Below are positions 1 to 7,701 of a stretch of 64,000 nucleotides of DNA, one piece after another. The notes under the pieces were generated by a model. It was not told the DNA's origin, did no database searches, and saw only the letters and a program-made list of their open reading frames with translations. Position numbers and translations under genes: made by a program. This stretch comes from Ndongobacter massiliensis. Lineage in GTDB: Bacteria > Bacillota > Clostridia > Tissierellales > Peptoniphilaceae. The stretch covers positions 310,001 to 374,000 of the forward strand of contig NZ_LT635480.1 of assembly GCF_900120375.1 (NCBI RefSeq), read 5' to 3'. The number at the start of each line of letters is the position of its first letter. Position 1 is the first letter of the stretch.

Positions 1-958
1 TGCCATCTTTACAGGCGGCATTTTGCATCGTCTGATATTTCTTAACCGAGGATTTGGCAAGCTGACTGCGAAGCATAAGAGCATCCCGCAGCTTAGGCGG
101 TGCGGTTTGAATCAGTTCTGCGACTTGCTTTTTGCCGAGCGACTCCGTGGGCATACCGTTTTGGGCAAGCCAGTCTTTCATCTGAACGACCGAATTCGGA
201 TTCTCCAAGTTAGTGATGGCTTTCATCTTGGTGATGAGCTCATCCTTTGAGCGCCTGTCCATCTCAACGGCTGCATTCGCTAAAGTAAGATCGACTTTCA
301 CGCCGCGGTCGTTAATCTCCTGATCAATGGCGTATTCGTCCCAGAGAAAATCCGGCACAGGGTAATTTTTGAGCCTCTCTTTGATGGAAAGTTCCACCTC
401 GACATCGCGCTTGTTGTAGGCCTTGAAGGTTTTCCACATGTCCGGTGCATCAGAGGGAAGATGTCGTTTTCCGGTTTGCCTGTCCGGCATGCAGAAATAT
501 CGGATGAGGTCTTTACCTTCTTTCATCTTTTGATTTTGAAGGCCGAGTACTGTACCGACACCTTCCAGTGATAGTGGAAGACCCAAAGTTGCTGCCCAGA
601 CCATCGAACAGCGCCAAGAGGCGGGATTAAGAAATCTTGCCATCTCTGTTGAAAGCGGATGATGGTCATGAAAGGGATCAAGGCTTATGCCGATATCCGA
701 TAGATAGCGAGATAAACAAACTCTCTCAAAATTCGCGTTATATGCCCATTTAATAACGGTGTCGTCTGTCAATGCATCCAGAATGACGTTGGGGATTTGT
801 TCGCCTTGTGCAAGGTCGATGACCCGAACTTCACCGCCATCGATCGAGCAGCCGAAGAGCAGAATGTTAAAATCAGGCGCTTCGGCGTACTTATATACGC
901 CTGCTTTGGCCAGTTCAACGGACGAAAATGACTCTATATCAATGCTAAGTGTTTTCAA
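1..958 (-). CDS. Phage-type family A DNA polymerase, N-terminal part (runs off window)
   Basis: Begins at a TTG (956-958 on the complement) preceded by AGGAGGTGA; the C-terminal half lies beyond base 1. About 319 residues are visible and correspond to the 3'-5' exonuclease half of a phage or prophage DNA polymerase I. Exo motifs are readable: LSIDIESFSSVEL near the N-terminus (Exo I, Asp-x-Glu), WAYNANFERVCL (Exo II) and YNKRDVEVE (Exo III, Tyr-x3-Asp). It would copy the element's DNA, and the next genes upstream (SSB-like, nuclease) fit a replication module. The TTG start means ATG-only gene calling would miss it. The polymerase domain itself cannot be checked here. Confidence 0.85.
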   Translation of the reverse strand, partial: MKTLSIDIESFSSVELAKAGVYKYAEAPDFNILLFGCSIDGGEVRVIDLAQGEQIPNVILDALTDDTVIKWAYNANFERVCLSRYLSDIGISLDPFHDHHPLSTEMARFLNPASWRCSMVWAATLGLPLSLEGVGTVLGLQNQKMKEGKDLIRYFCMPDRQTGKRHLPSDAPDMWKTFKAYNKRDVEVELSIKERLKNYPVPDFLWDEYAIDQEINDRGVKVDLTLANAAVEMDRRSKDELITKMKAITNLENPNSVVQMKDWLAQNGMPTESLGKKQVAELIQTAPPKLRDALMLRSQLAKSSVKKYQTMQNAACKDG

Positions 959-1025
959 AATTTCACCTCCTAAATGGCAGAAAGGCAGACTGCATCTCCA
1001 GTCTGCCTCTCCGCATCATTTGCTT

Positions 1026-1166
1026 TTAACGGGTTGTGGTGTCGTTCTTTTTCTTCTCGCGCTTTTCAAGCCTTGCAATGAGCACGTTGGCAAAGGCGGC
1101 ACCGAAGGTGAATCCGACAGCCATCGATAAGATGAGCTGGCACATGAAATCAAGTAGATTTGTCAT
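1026..1166 (-). CDS. 46-aa single-span membrane protein of the phage module
   Basis: ATG at 1166 with AGAGGTG upstream; stop at 1026-1028. The product has one hydrophobic segment (about residues 4-31, LLDFMCQLILSMAVGFTFGA) followed by a very basic, charged tail (ARLEKREKKKND). It lies between the SSB-like gene and the polymerase gene in the same direction with short gaps, so it is probably co-transcribed. Function is not recognised; a small inner-membrane anchor is one possibility, and holin is not supported by position. Confidence 0.55.
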   Translation of the reverse strand: MTNLLDFMCQLILSMAVGFTFGAAFANVLIARLEKREKKKNDTTTR

Positions 1167-1176
1167 GGCACACCTC

Positions 1177-1740
1177 TTAGCTCAAGAAGTCATCGTCATC
1201 ATCGGTTGCAAAGTCTTCTGCGGCAGAAGCATGACCGCCGAGCGGCTCGCCGTCACGGATTTTCTGCAGGTTGTTGAGACCACAGGCGATGCCGCGATTT
1301 CCGTTGGAGTTGAACGCATAAAAATTGATGGACGCGCGGCCGTAAACGCCTGAGTAAACTTCGGAGCTGTCGATGATTTCATTTCGGTCGGCATCGACGA
1401 TGCCCGGCTTGGTGGTGGAGTTGGCATTTACAAAATAACTGTTTGCATACGCCTCATCGTCCGGACGTTCAGCATCTCCATCACGAAGCGGCGTTTTGAT
1501 TGCCGCAAGTGCGGGTACCGAGCGGCCGTTTCCTTTGAGTTTGGCTTCACCTTCCTTGTAGGCGGCTTCGATGGCAGCTTTGATTTTCCCTAAAGTGACG
1601 GTATCGGACTTGGGGATAATGAGCGAAACGCTGTACTTCGGTGTGCCGCCGTTGATGGATTTTGGCTGCCACACGTTGGCATAACTCCAGCGAGTGTCTT
1701 TTCCTGTGATAACCTTCATCGGGTTTGTAAATTTTGACAT
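1177..1740 (-). CDS. DUF2815 family protein, probable phage ssDNA-binding protein
   Basis: The 187-residue product matches by eye the DUF2815 family of Firmicute prophages (N-terminal VITGKDTRWSYANVW, then QPKSINGGTPKYSVSLI, and later INFYAFNSNGNRGIACGL). This family is thought to be a gp2.5-like single-strand DNA-binding protein. It ends in an acidic stretch with a terminal hydrophobic residue (DDDDDFLS), as in replication SSBs whose tails recruit partners. It lies between the Cas4-like DUF2800 gene (start and stop adjoin at 1740/1741) and the polymerase, the usual order in such modules. The SSB role is inferred from family and tail, not shown. Confidence 0.85.
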   Translation of the reverse strand: MSKFTNPMKVITGKDTRWSYANVWQPKSINGGTPKYSVSLIIPKSDTVTLGKIKAAIEAAYKEGEAKLKGNGRSVPALAAIKTPLRDGDAERPDDEAYANSYFVNANSTTKPGIVDADRNEIIDSSEVYSGVYGRASINFYAFNSNGNRGIACGLNNLQKIRDGEPLGGHASAAEDFATDDDDDFLS

Positions 1741-2868
1741 TTAATTTTCCTCCTTAAAATCTTCTTTTGCTGAATTCATGGCCGGACGTTTATCGGACTC
1801 CGGCACGAGGGTTGGTTTTCCTTGCGGCTTTTCAATTAAGCCTTCAAGCAGCTCCTCAAAGCGGTTTTTGCCTAAGAGCTTGGTCATAGCGGTGATGCCG
1901 AGGAGCTTTTCCTCATAAGGATTAAAGCCTGCATCGGATACCTTCTTTGCGACGGCATCTTCGTTTACGTATTTACGGTTGCTTCTTCCTGCGACGAGCT
2001 TATATCCGTACCACTCTTTTCCTGCCACTGCACGTGTCAGGGCATAGGCCTTGATGTCTTCCGCCCAGCTTGTAAGTTCATCAAGAAGAGGCAAAATCGC
2101 TTCGATGTCCGCATCGGTTAAGGTAGGCGGAAGGGCAAAGTCATATCTTGCCAGCGCGAGATTGGCTTCCGCTCTGGCTCGGCAGTCGGCCTTTGCCTTG
2201 CAGAAGCGGCAATGTTCGCCGGCTGTAAAGTCGCCTTTACCTTCGGCGGCAAGTTCCGCCTTTGGTTTGAGTGTGTTCTCTGCCCAGTCCAGCAGATCCG
2301 ATGCTTTCATCTCAAAGACGGATACGCTGTCACGCCGTGGCTGAAAGATCGTCATCGATACGGTCTCAATGTCATAGAGCGCAGAAAACATCTCATAGGC
2401 CCCGAGGGCATAGCACATGAGCTGCGGATTATGATCGGCTTCAACGAGCACGCCCTGTCCATATTTGAGATCTGTGATGGAAAGCTTGCCGTCGGCGATG
2501 ATGAGGGCATCGGCAGTACCAAAACCATCCGGTACATAGGTGGAAAAGTCCACACGCTGTTCCACCAGAACGATTGGATCAATCGTTGCCTTTTTAGCTT
2601 CGGCGACTTGCTCCAGCACGTAGCCGGCATAGGCATCGGTCGCTTCATCCATTTCCTCGTTAAAATAATCAAGATTCTCCGTCGGATCATCGGCTTTCCT
2701 GCCTAACGCTTTCAGCACCTTGTACTCGGCAAGAGCGTGCGCCGCGGTGCCTTCTTGTGCATAAGAGCTTGACGTGTCCTCATACTTTGCCGAAAGCAGA
2801 GCCGAGGGCGGACAGGCAAGCCAGCGATAGGCACTTGATGCGGAAAGCAGCGCATGTTTAGCCTTCAT
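1741..2868 (-). CDS. DUF2800 family, Cas4/RecB-like PD-(D/E)XK nuclease
   Basis: I place the start at ATG 2868 (MKAKHALLSASSAYRWLACP) because GGAGGTGCTAC precedes it and it overlaps the upstream gene by 11 bases; an upstream in-frame start at 2916 lacks such a site. The 375-residue protein has RecB-nuclease signatures: FGTADALIIADG, then ITDLKYGQGV (Asp-x-Lys), then NPQLMCYALGAYE. It also has a possible Fe-S cysteine set: Cys19 in WLACPPS and a C-terminal CRFCKAKADCRAR cluster, resembling Cas4 and AddB. It probably processes DNA ends during element replication or recombination. Confidence 0.85.
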   Translation of the reverse strand: MKAKHALLSASSAYRWLACPPSALLSAKYEDTSSSYAQEGTAAHALAEYKVLKALGRKADDPTENLDYFNEEMDEATDAYAGYVLEQVAEAKKATIDPIVLVEQRVDFSTYVPDGFGTADALIIADGKLSITDLKYGQGVLVEADHNPQLMCYALGAYEMFSALYDIETVSMTIFQPRRDSVSVFEMKASDLLDWAENTLKPKAELAAEGKGDFTAGEHCRFCKAKADCRARAEANLALARYDFALPPTLTDADIEAILPLLDELTSWAEDIKAYALTRAVAGKEWYGYKLVAGRSNRKYVNEDAVAKKVSDAGFNPYEEKLLGITAMTKLLGKNRFEELLEGLIEKPQGKPTLVPESDKRPAMNSAKEDFKEEN

Positions 2869-3172
2869 GTAGCACCTCCGCATCACGAAGCAGTGCTTCG
2901 TAATTTTTCGGATCAACTTTAGAGAGTCTGTCCGCGCCGTACTTTTCGATCAGGGCGCGCACTTCTGCGGTGTGACCCGCACGGGAGATGTCCGCTAAGA
3001 CGGCCCGCACGTCTTCAAGCTTCAGCTCCGGCTTTGGCGTTTTTGCAGGAACCGTCACTTCTTCCGGTGCCGTGCTGAACATCGCTTCCAGCTCGGCAGC
3101 GATATCGCTTAGTTGTTCGCTACAGGAATGTAGGTCGTCTATAACAGCTTTCATCTTTTTCATTTGTCCCAT
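2858..3172 (-). CDS. Phage-module hypothetical protein, 104 aa
   Basis: The start (MGQMKKMKAVIDDLHSC) has AAAGGAGGCAATCCTT upstream. The N-terminal half is predicted helical (EQLSDIAAELEAMF). A Pro/Lys linker follows, then a helical C-terminal domain (KLEDVRAVLADISRAGHTAEVRALIEKYG) that resembles the short domain found in many Firmicute prophage proteins of unknown function lying just upstream of DUF2800. It overlaps the DUF2800 gene by 11 bases, so translational coupling is likely. No catalytic motif is visible. Confidence 0.75.
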   Translation of the reverse strand: MGQMKKMKAVIDDLHSCSEQLSDIAAELEAMFSTAPEEVTVPAKTPKPELKLEDVRAVLADISRAGHTAEVRALIEKYGADRLSKVDPKNYEALLRDAEVLHEG

Positions 3173-3299
3173 AAGGATTGCCTCCTTTCTTTGTCTGAAT
3201 CAGTTTTCTTGTCAGGTCTTTGGTGATAATTGATATGGCAGAGAGCACTTCGATGAGTTCTTCTCTTGTCACACCCGGCACATTGCTTTGTGGTCTCAT
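3120..3299 (-). CDS. Small 59-aa phage-module protein overlapping its neighbour
   Basis: ATG at 3299 follows GAAAGGAGGTAGCC, an excellent ribosome site. The product starts MRPQSNVPGVTREELIEVLS and contains one amphipathic helix (LIEVLSAISIITKDLTRKL). Its last 17 codons overlap the beginning of the 104-aa gene in another frame (53 bases). Either both are read through coupled initiation, or the functional part ends near codon 40 and the overlap is a run-through tail. Function unknown. Confidence 0.5.
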   Translation of the reverse strand: MRPQSNVPGVTREELIEVLSAISIITKDLTRKLIQTKKGGNPYGTNEKDESCYRRPTFL

Positions 3300-3386
3300 G
3301 GCTACCTCCTTTCCTTCGGGGCCTGCCGTTTTGCCCCTCTATCCCTCCCTGAAGAAAGGGAGGGACGTTGGACGAAGGTTTAAGGT

Positions 3387-3923
3387 TTAGGAATAAGAGA
3401 TGAGATCCAAAAGAAGGTCACGAAGCTCCGGATGCCGGCTTTTCAGCCGAGCAAAAAGCTGACGTTTTCGGTAGTTCAGTGTGGTACGTTTGATGCCGAG
3501 GATTTCTGCCATGTCGCGCTCGGATTGACCGGCGACAACAAGACGGATGATTTGGCGCTCCTCGTCCGTGAGACCTGCGAAAATACGGCTGAGTTCTTCG
3601 CGCAAAGTTTTACGCGCAAGGACGCCTTCCGGTGAATACGCTTCCGATGCAGGAAGCACATCGGCGTAGGTAAGCGCGCTGTCTGTTTGTACGGTGTCAT
3701 GGATGGAGACAAACTTCCCGGCAGAACGAAATGGACAGCCGACGCATATGCCATCGCAGCGGTTGATGTTTGCCTTGGTGACGTGGCATTCGCCGTGATA
3801 CTGCATCTTCATGCGGATACGGGCGCATTCGTTCTCGTAGTCTTTCTTGTGTTCAGGGCTTGTCTCGACCAGACCGAGACCGCGAATATAAATCTTTGAT
3901 ACATGATTTTCTTTCTTTGACAT
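3387..3923 (-). CDS. Sigma-70 region 4-like regulator with a Cys cluster
   Basis: The 178-residue product ends in a helix-turn-helix typical of sigma region 4 (LTDEERQIIRLVVAGQSERD, then AEILGIKRTTLNYRKRQLF). The N-terminal third carries four closely placed cysteines (CHVTKANINRCDGICVGC), a possible zinc or metal-binding site. No region 2 is present, so it is not a complete sigma factor. Such proteins sit at the head of prophage or ICE replication modules and may drive their late or replication promoters. AAGGAGTCAAG precedes the ATG. It is the first gene of the minus-strand run, downstream of the structured region at 4021-4105. Confidence 0.75.
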   Translation of the reverse strand: MSKKENHVSKIYIRGLGLVETSPEHKKDYENECARIRMKMQYHGECHVTKANINRCDGICVGCPFRSAGKFVSIHDTVQTDSALTYADVLPASEAYSPEGVLARKTLREELSRIFAGLTDEERQIIRLVVAGQSERDMAEILGIKRTTLNYRKRQLFARLKSRHPELRDLLLDLISYS

Positions 3924-3973
3924 TTCTTGACTCCTTGTCCGCCTGACTTGCGGTTAAGGAGCGAGGAAATGAA

Positions 3974-4003
3974 AAGAGCCGGTGCATTTTGACACCGACT
4001 CTT
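3974..4003 (-). terminator. Rho-independent terminator candidate
   Basis: An 11-base-pair stem with one G-U pair (AAGAGTCGGTG / CACCGGCTCTT on the minus strand) is followed by TTTTCATTT. It would end transcripts coming from the 46-aa gene at 4374 or act as an attenuator in front of the sigma-like gene. Confidence 0.5.
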
Positions 4004-4020
4004 GAACAGACAACCTGAAA

Positions 4021-4105
4021 ATAGGGCGCAGAAAAGAGAAGGTGTGAAAAACGCTTGTTTCAGGCCTTTCGACCTAAAATAGTTCTTTTCAAACCCTCGC
4101 CCTAT
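4021..4105 (-). ncRNA. Candidate structured RNA or leader upstream of the sigma-like gene
   Basis: Read on the minus strand, the stretch folds as nested stems. The outer stem is ATAGGGCG (4098-4105) with CGCCCTAT (4021-4028). The inner stem is GGTTTGAAAA with TTTTTCACACC, one mismatch. A terminal AGGTC-GAAA-GGCCT hairpin has a GNRA loop. There is no open frame of note. It lies in the 310-base gap between the 46-aa gene and the sigma-like gene. Orientation and transcription are inferred. Confidence 0.4.
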
Positions 4106-4190
4106 TACGTAATTCAGGCTTAGATTTAGTTTTGAATGGAACAGTTACGTTCCCGTGATACGAGTTGCCCCGAAGGGCTGGCAGATGGGG

Positions 4191-4208
4191 TGTTCACACG
4201 TGAGAACA
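4191..4208. promoter_or_regulatory. 18-bp near-perfect palindrome, operator-like
   Basis: TGTTCACACGTGAGAACA is a dyad with a single mismatched pair, centred on CACGTG, 25 bases beyond the stop of the 46-aa gene. It has no T-tract, so it is not a terminator. A phage-type repressor or other dimeric protein could bind here. Confidence 0.4.
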
Positions 4209-4233
4209 GATCATCATCCGCCTAATGCAATGA

Positions 4234-4374
4234 TTACTTGCGTTTGCTTGGCTTCGTCTGCGCCAGAGCGCTTCCGGCTACAGCTTTGGACGTCTTGCTG
4301 AAGCGACCGTCGCGTAAGACAGTTGATGCCTTGCGAGCGATCTTCGCTGATGTCTGCTTGGTGTTTCTCGCCAT
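4234..4374 (-). CDS. 46-aa basic Ser/Thr/Lys/Ala-rich protein
   Basis: ATG at 4374 follows GGGAGGCGATTTAC; stop TAA at 4234-4236. The sequence begins MARNTKQTSAKIARKASTVL and continues RDGRFSKTSKAVAGSALAQT, ending in KPSKRK. It is strongly basic with no acidic cluster or membrane segment. Closely similar short basic proteins are widespread in accessory regions of Firmicutes and other bacteria, often beside conflict systems. Here it is divergent from the ABC-3C operon that begins 226 bases away. Its function is unknown to me. Confidence 0.65.
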   Translation of the reverse strand: MARNTKQTSAKIARKASTVLRDGRFSKTSKAVAGSALAQTKPSKRK

Positions 4375-4435
4375 GTAAATCGCCTCCCTTCTGAATTCAT
4401 GTCAGCTCACAGCCTCCACTTTCGTAAAGTTTTTC

Positions 4436-4465
4436 TTTACTCGATGCAACCTCAGATGCTATAAT
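4436..4465 (+). promoter_or_regulatory. Promoter of the ABC-3C operon
   Basis: TTTACT (4436-4441), an 18-base spacer and a perfect TATAAT (4460-4465) lie 134 bases upstream of the TTG start at 4600. The leader between them carries the four CCTGAGA repeats. Confidence 0.5.
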
Positions 4466-4538
4466 TAATAAATCAGAGGGTTTGTGTAGATGGGTTTCTG
4501 AACTGCACCTTTAGAATACAAAGTGACTGATTCCGATC

Positions 4539-4580
4539 CCTGAGAAATCCTGAGAGAAAAACCTGAGAAAACCTGAGAAA
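4539..4580 (+). repeat. Four CCTGAGA direct repeats in the ABC-3C leader
   Basis: Copies start at 4539, 4549, 4562 and 4572 (CCTGAGAAA, CCTGAGAGA, CCTGAGAAA, CCTGAGAAA), spaced 10, 13 and 10 bases. The array ends a few bases before the ribosome site AAGGAGG (4586-4592). It may be an operator array or an RNA-level control element. Confidence 0.6.
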
Positions 4581-4599
4581 AAAGAAAGGAGGATCCGCC

Positions 4600-5745
4600 T
4601 TGGAATTTAATGAATGGTGTAAAGCTATGAAACCGCTCGTTCCGGGTGGTCTCGGCGGACCTTCTTATATGAGAGAACTCATTTCCATGTTCACGACGGT
4701 ATCGGAAGATGAGTGGACAACCAGAAAAGATCCGTCCGTTCTACCCAGCGATGCCACTTTAGAGTCGATGTTTTCAAGAGCGTCATCCTTTACGATGAAA
4801 TTTGCTAATGCGCTTTTATCACGTCTGAACCTAAAAAACTTGATGGGGTTGATCAAAGCCCTGGATCTACCCGCGAAAAAGCTAATAGCAGATAATTTCG
4901 CCGCCTATGGTGTTGACGTTGAGGTTAAGGATCTCGTTAAGCAGGCAAGCTTAGAACTTGTCAGGATTTTGCAAAAGAAAGCAAAACAGACAAACCGAAA
5001 TAAAGAATACGAAATACTAATCAATCAATGGGCGGCCTTAACCGACTACAAAGAAGAGTTGTTGCTTCAATCCAGAGGTTGTCTTAAGTGCGGTAGATCT
5101 TTACAAATTTCATCCAATGCCAAGACGGCTCCTGCCTATGACATCATTCAGATTGATGAGAGCAAAGAAAATCCAACCATTGATGATTTTGCAGTTTTAT
5201 GCCCGGAGTGCGCCGCTCAATACAACTTAAGCCATACGCCGGAACAACAAAAAAATCTGTATGAGAAAAAATCGCTGCTTAAGCAACAAGAGAAACTTGA
5301 ACAAGCGGCAGTTCCCATGCATTTAGACAAAGAAATCACGGCTTTACTGGTTGCTTTGAAAGATATTCCGGCAGCTAAAAAACAAACGGATCCCAAATAT
5401 AATGCCTATCCTTTAAAAACAAAAATCGCAGACGAGGAGCTGATGCTCCAAGCCCGCGATGCGATGGCTATTTACAAATCTTTTATTGACACACAACTGA
5501 AGAGCTTGGACTCATCCGGCGTTTTGGATTTTGAAAGAATACGCAATCAAGTAAGAGGCATGTGGCTTGAACTAAAGCGGCTGCAGGTTGAGCAGCCTTT
5601 AGCCTTCAAAAAGATAACAGAATGGATGAGTCACGAAACAGGATCAGGTGAGTATATCTGCGCCATTGTAGTTTGTTATTTCATACAAATATGTGAGGTC
5701 TTTTCGCCTCGCAAGGAGGCTATTTCTGATGAGACTGCCGAATAA
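4600..5745 (+). CDS. ABC-3C system effector/adaptor subunit with zinc ribbon
   Basis: Starts at TTG 4600, seven bases after AAGGAGG. The 381-residue protein has a helical N-terminal half, a four-cysteine zinc ribbon (CLKCG at 161-165 and CPECA at 201-205), and a C-terminal domain typical of ABC-three-component systems (QPLAFKKITEWMSHETGSG, then YICAIVVCYFIQICEVFSP). These systems pair a variable effector-bearing protein with a small middle component and an SMC-like ATPase, as here. They are predicted conflict or anti-phage systems. No nuclease or NADase motif is obvious in the N-terminal half, so its effector activity is unclear. It overlaps the next gene by 17 bases. Confidence 0.8.
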   Translation: MEFNEWCKAMKPLVPGGLGGPSYMRELISMFTTVSEDEWTTRKDPSVLPSDATLESMFSRASSFTMKFANALLSRLNLKNLMGLIKALDLPAKKLIADNFAAYGVDVEVKDLVKQASLELVRILQKKAKQTNRNKEYEILINQWAALTDYKEELLLQSRGCLKCGRSLQISSNAKTAPAYDIIQIDESKENPTIDDFAVLCPECAAQYNLSHTPEQQKNLYEKKSLLKQQEKLEQAAVPMHLDKEITALLVALKDIPAAKKQTDPKYNAYPLKTKIADEELMLQARDAMAIYKSFIDTQLKSLDSSGVLDFERIRNQVRGMWLELKRLQVEQPLAFKKITEWMSHETGSGEYICAIVVCYFIQICEVFSPRKEAISDETAE

Positions 5746-5956
5746 ACTTTATACCTATGAAGAAAGCACATTATCTAATTTCCCCATCATCTTACGGGCT
5801 ATTGGGAAAGATGGCATTTCTGTAGCGGATTTATCCCAGAGAATTGCTGGTGAGGTTGGTGGAGTTCTTGAACTTATTGAAGAGCTTGCTTTGCTTCTTT
5901 CAATTCAAGAAATAACGATAGACGAAAAAAGCGAGGTGATCTTGCGTGCTCATTAG
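5729..5956 (+). CDS. ABC-3C system middle component (MC6-like)
   Basis: I start it at ATG 5729 (MRLPNKLYTYEESTLSNFPI), which has AAGGAGG nine bases upstream and lies inside the end of the preceding gene. The product is 75 residues: a small winged-helix-like middle component with the family pattern LPNKLYTYEES, then FPIILRAIGKDGISVADLSQ, and LIEELALLLSIQEITID. It probably links the zinc-ribbon subunit to the ATPase. It overlaps the ATPase gene by 11 bases, and the tight triple overlap argues for fixed stoichiometry. Confidence 0.8.
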   Translation: MRLPNKLYTYEESTLSNFPIILRAIGKDGISVADLSQRIAGEVGGVLELIEELALLLSIQEITIDEKSEVILRAH

Positions 5957-7667
5957 TATATGGTCAGATAAATTCATCGAAGACGAAAAGCAGAGACCGC
6001 CCATTATTTTCCACGGTGGACTCAACATGATCGAAGGTGGTGCGAAAGCTGAAAATTCCATTGGAAAATCAACGGTGCTATATATCATTGATTTCGTTTT
6101 TGCCGGTAAGGATTTTTTGACAACGGATACCATTACACTTCCGCAAGCTGTAGGGCACCATACGATTTACTTCACGCTCAAATTCGGCGAAGACTACTAC
6201 TATCTTTCGCGTGATACGTTGCGCCATGGGTTTATCAGTATTTATGCCGATGACACGTATCAGGAGAAGTCCGGCGAGTGGACGATCGATGACTATAAAT
6301 TATTTTTAGCCGAGCAATATGGCCTGGATTTCAATGATTCCACATGGCGTGAATTAATCGGTCGCTTTGTACGCATCGGAGAAGAACCTCTTGCCAATTT
6401 GACTAAACCTTTACTTGCAGCTCCTCGAGAACCTGATGAGGCGGGAGTAAAAGCACTTCAAAAACTATTCGGAAAATACGATGAGCTTAAAGCCTTAGAA
6501 GACGAACTGGCAAAAGCCTCCAGTGAGTATTCCAGCTTGGAGACGATTGCAAAAAGCGGACTTAGTCCGTATATAAAGCTGCGTTCCCAAAAAGAACGAA
6601 AACAAGCAGCCGAAGAGTTAAGCGAAACAAAAACGAAGCTCGCAAGCTTAAAGGTGACCGCCGATTTATCTTTATATGATAAGACCAGAGAAATTAAATC
6701 GCAGGCTTCAAAACTGCGCATGAGCTTAAGACCACTGGAAGAAAAAAGAACGGCTCTTCAAAGTAGGCTAAAACTTGTCGAGGCTACGTTGGCGGGAGAA
6801 CTCAGGATAAGCAGTGAGGAGTTAAATGCTTTTTATGAGTTCTTTCCTCAAGCGAACAAAGAAAAATTAGAGACAGTCGAATATTATCATCGCTCTCTCA
6901 TCGGAATATTAAATGATCAGATTGATGAACAGGCAGAGCTTTACAAAAAAGAGCTTGGCCTTGTCAATGAGGCGATCAAACAAATTAAGGAGAAAATTTA
7001 CTCGCTCAATGAATCAATTGAACTGGACGATGAAACCTATGAGAAAAATGGTGAGACCGTCGCAAAGATAAAGCGTCTTGCGGAACAAATATCTATGTTT
7101 GACAAGACGCAGGAACTGAAGAAGCTCAAAAAAGAAACCGGAGAAGCACTGAAGGAAAGACGGCCTGCCATTCTCGGAAGTCTGGCAAGCGACTTGAATG
7201 CCGCATTCCAAAGGAACAATGACTTTCTTTACCCGTATCAAGATCGCCTCGCACCATTTTTCTCTTTCAAAGAATCCAGAGAAGGAAAACTTGGCTATGG
7301 TTTTTCTTCCCAAGGCGATAACGGAGCCGGTGCAAAATCAAAGAATCTGATTTTGTTTGACATGGCGATTTTGGAATTGACAGCACTTCCTTTCGTTATC
7401 CATGATTCTACGGTCATCAAGCAGATTGCTTATTTGCCGGTTGTTAAAATGTTAGAGCTATACGAGAAGACAGCAAAATTATATGATCGTTGCGGCGATC
7501 CGAAACAAGTATTCTTTGCCTTTGATGCTTCCCCTGCCTATGGACAAGAAGCGGTTGAATTATCTGATGAGTTACGTGTCATTCATCTTGATGATGGGAC
7601 CAAAGCCTTATATGGATACACATGGAATACCAAGAAAAACAAGAAGAATAGTGAAAAACCGCAATAG
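5946..7667 (+). CDS. ABC-3C system SMC-like ATPase (DUF2326 type)
   Basis: GTG start at 5946 inside the end of the middle component. The 573-residue ATPase has a Walker A variant at about 36-43 (ENSIGKST). A long coiled-coil region follows (about 170-410, rich in Glu/Lys/Leu). The C-terminal ABC half has a signature-like stretch (FSSQGDNGAGAKSKNLILFD) and a Walker-B-like strand ending in Asp (LPFVIHDS). This is the RecN/SMC-like DUF2326 architecture that powers ABC-3C systems, presumably sensing DNA or phage structures. The canonical LSGGQ is altered, as is usual in the family. Confidence 0.85.
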   Translation: MLISIWSDKFIEDEKQRPPIIFHGGLNMIEGGAKAENSIGKSTVLYIIDFVFAGKDFLTTDTITLPQAVGHHTIYFTLKFGEDYYYLSRDTLRHGFISIYADDTYQEKSGEWTIDDYKLFLAEQYGLDFNDSTWRELIGRFVRIGEEPLANLTKPLLAAPREPDEAGVKALQKLFGKYDELKALEDELAKASSEYSSLETIAKSGLSPYIKLRSQKERKQAAEELSETKTKLASLKVTADLSLYDKTREIKSQASKLRMSLRPLEEKRTALQSRLKLVEATLAGELRISSEELNAFYEFFPQANKEKLETVEYYHRSLIGILNDQIDEQAELYKKELGLVNEAIKQIKEKIYSLNESIELDDETYEKNGETVAKIKRLAEQISMFDKTQELKKLKKETGEALKERRPAILGSLASDLNAAFQRNNDFLYPYQDRLAPFFSFKESREGKLGYGFSSQGDNGAGAKSKNLILFDMAILELTALPFVIHDSTVIKQIAYLPVVKMLELYEKTAKLYDRCGDPKQVFFAFDASPAYGQEAVELSDELRVIHLDDGTKALYGYTWNTKKNKKNSEKPQ

Positions 7668-7701
7668 TGCCGTCAGCACACATCACACACATGGGGGCAA
7701 T

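Noticed and set aside
4191-4208. Palindrome as a LexA box
   Set aside because: Firmicute LexA sites read GAAC-N4-GTTC; here the half-sites are in the opposite order (GTTC...GAAC).
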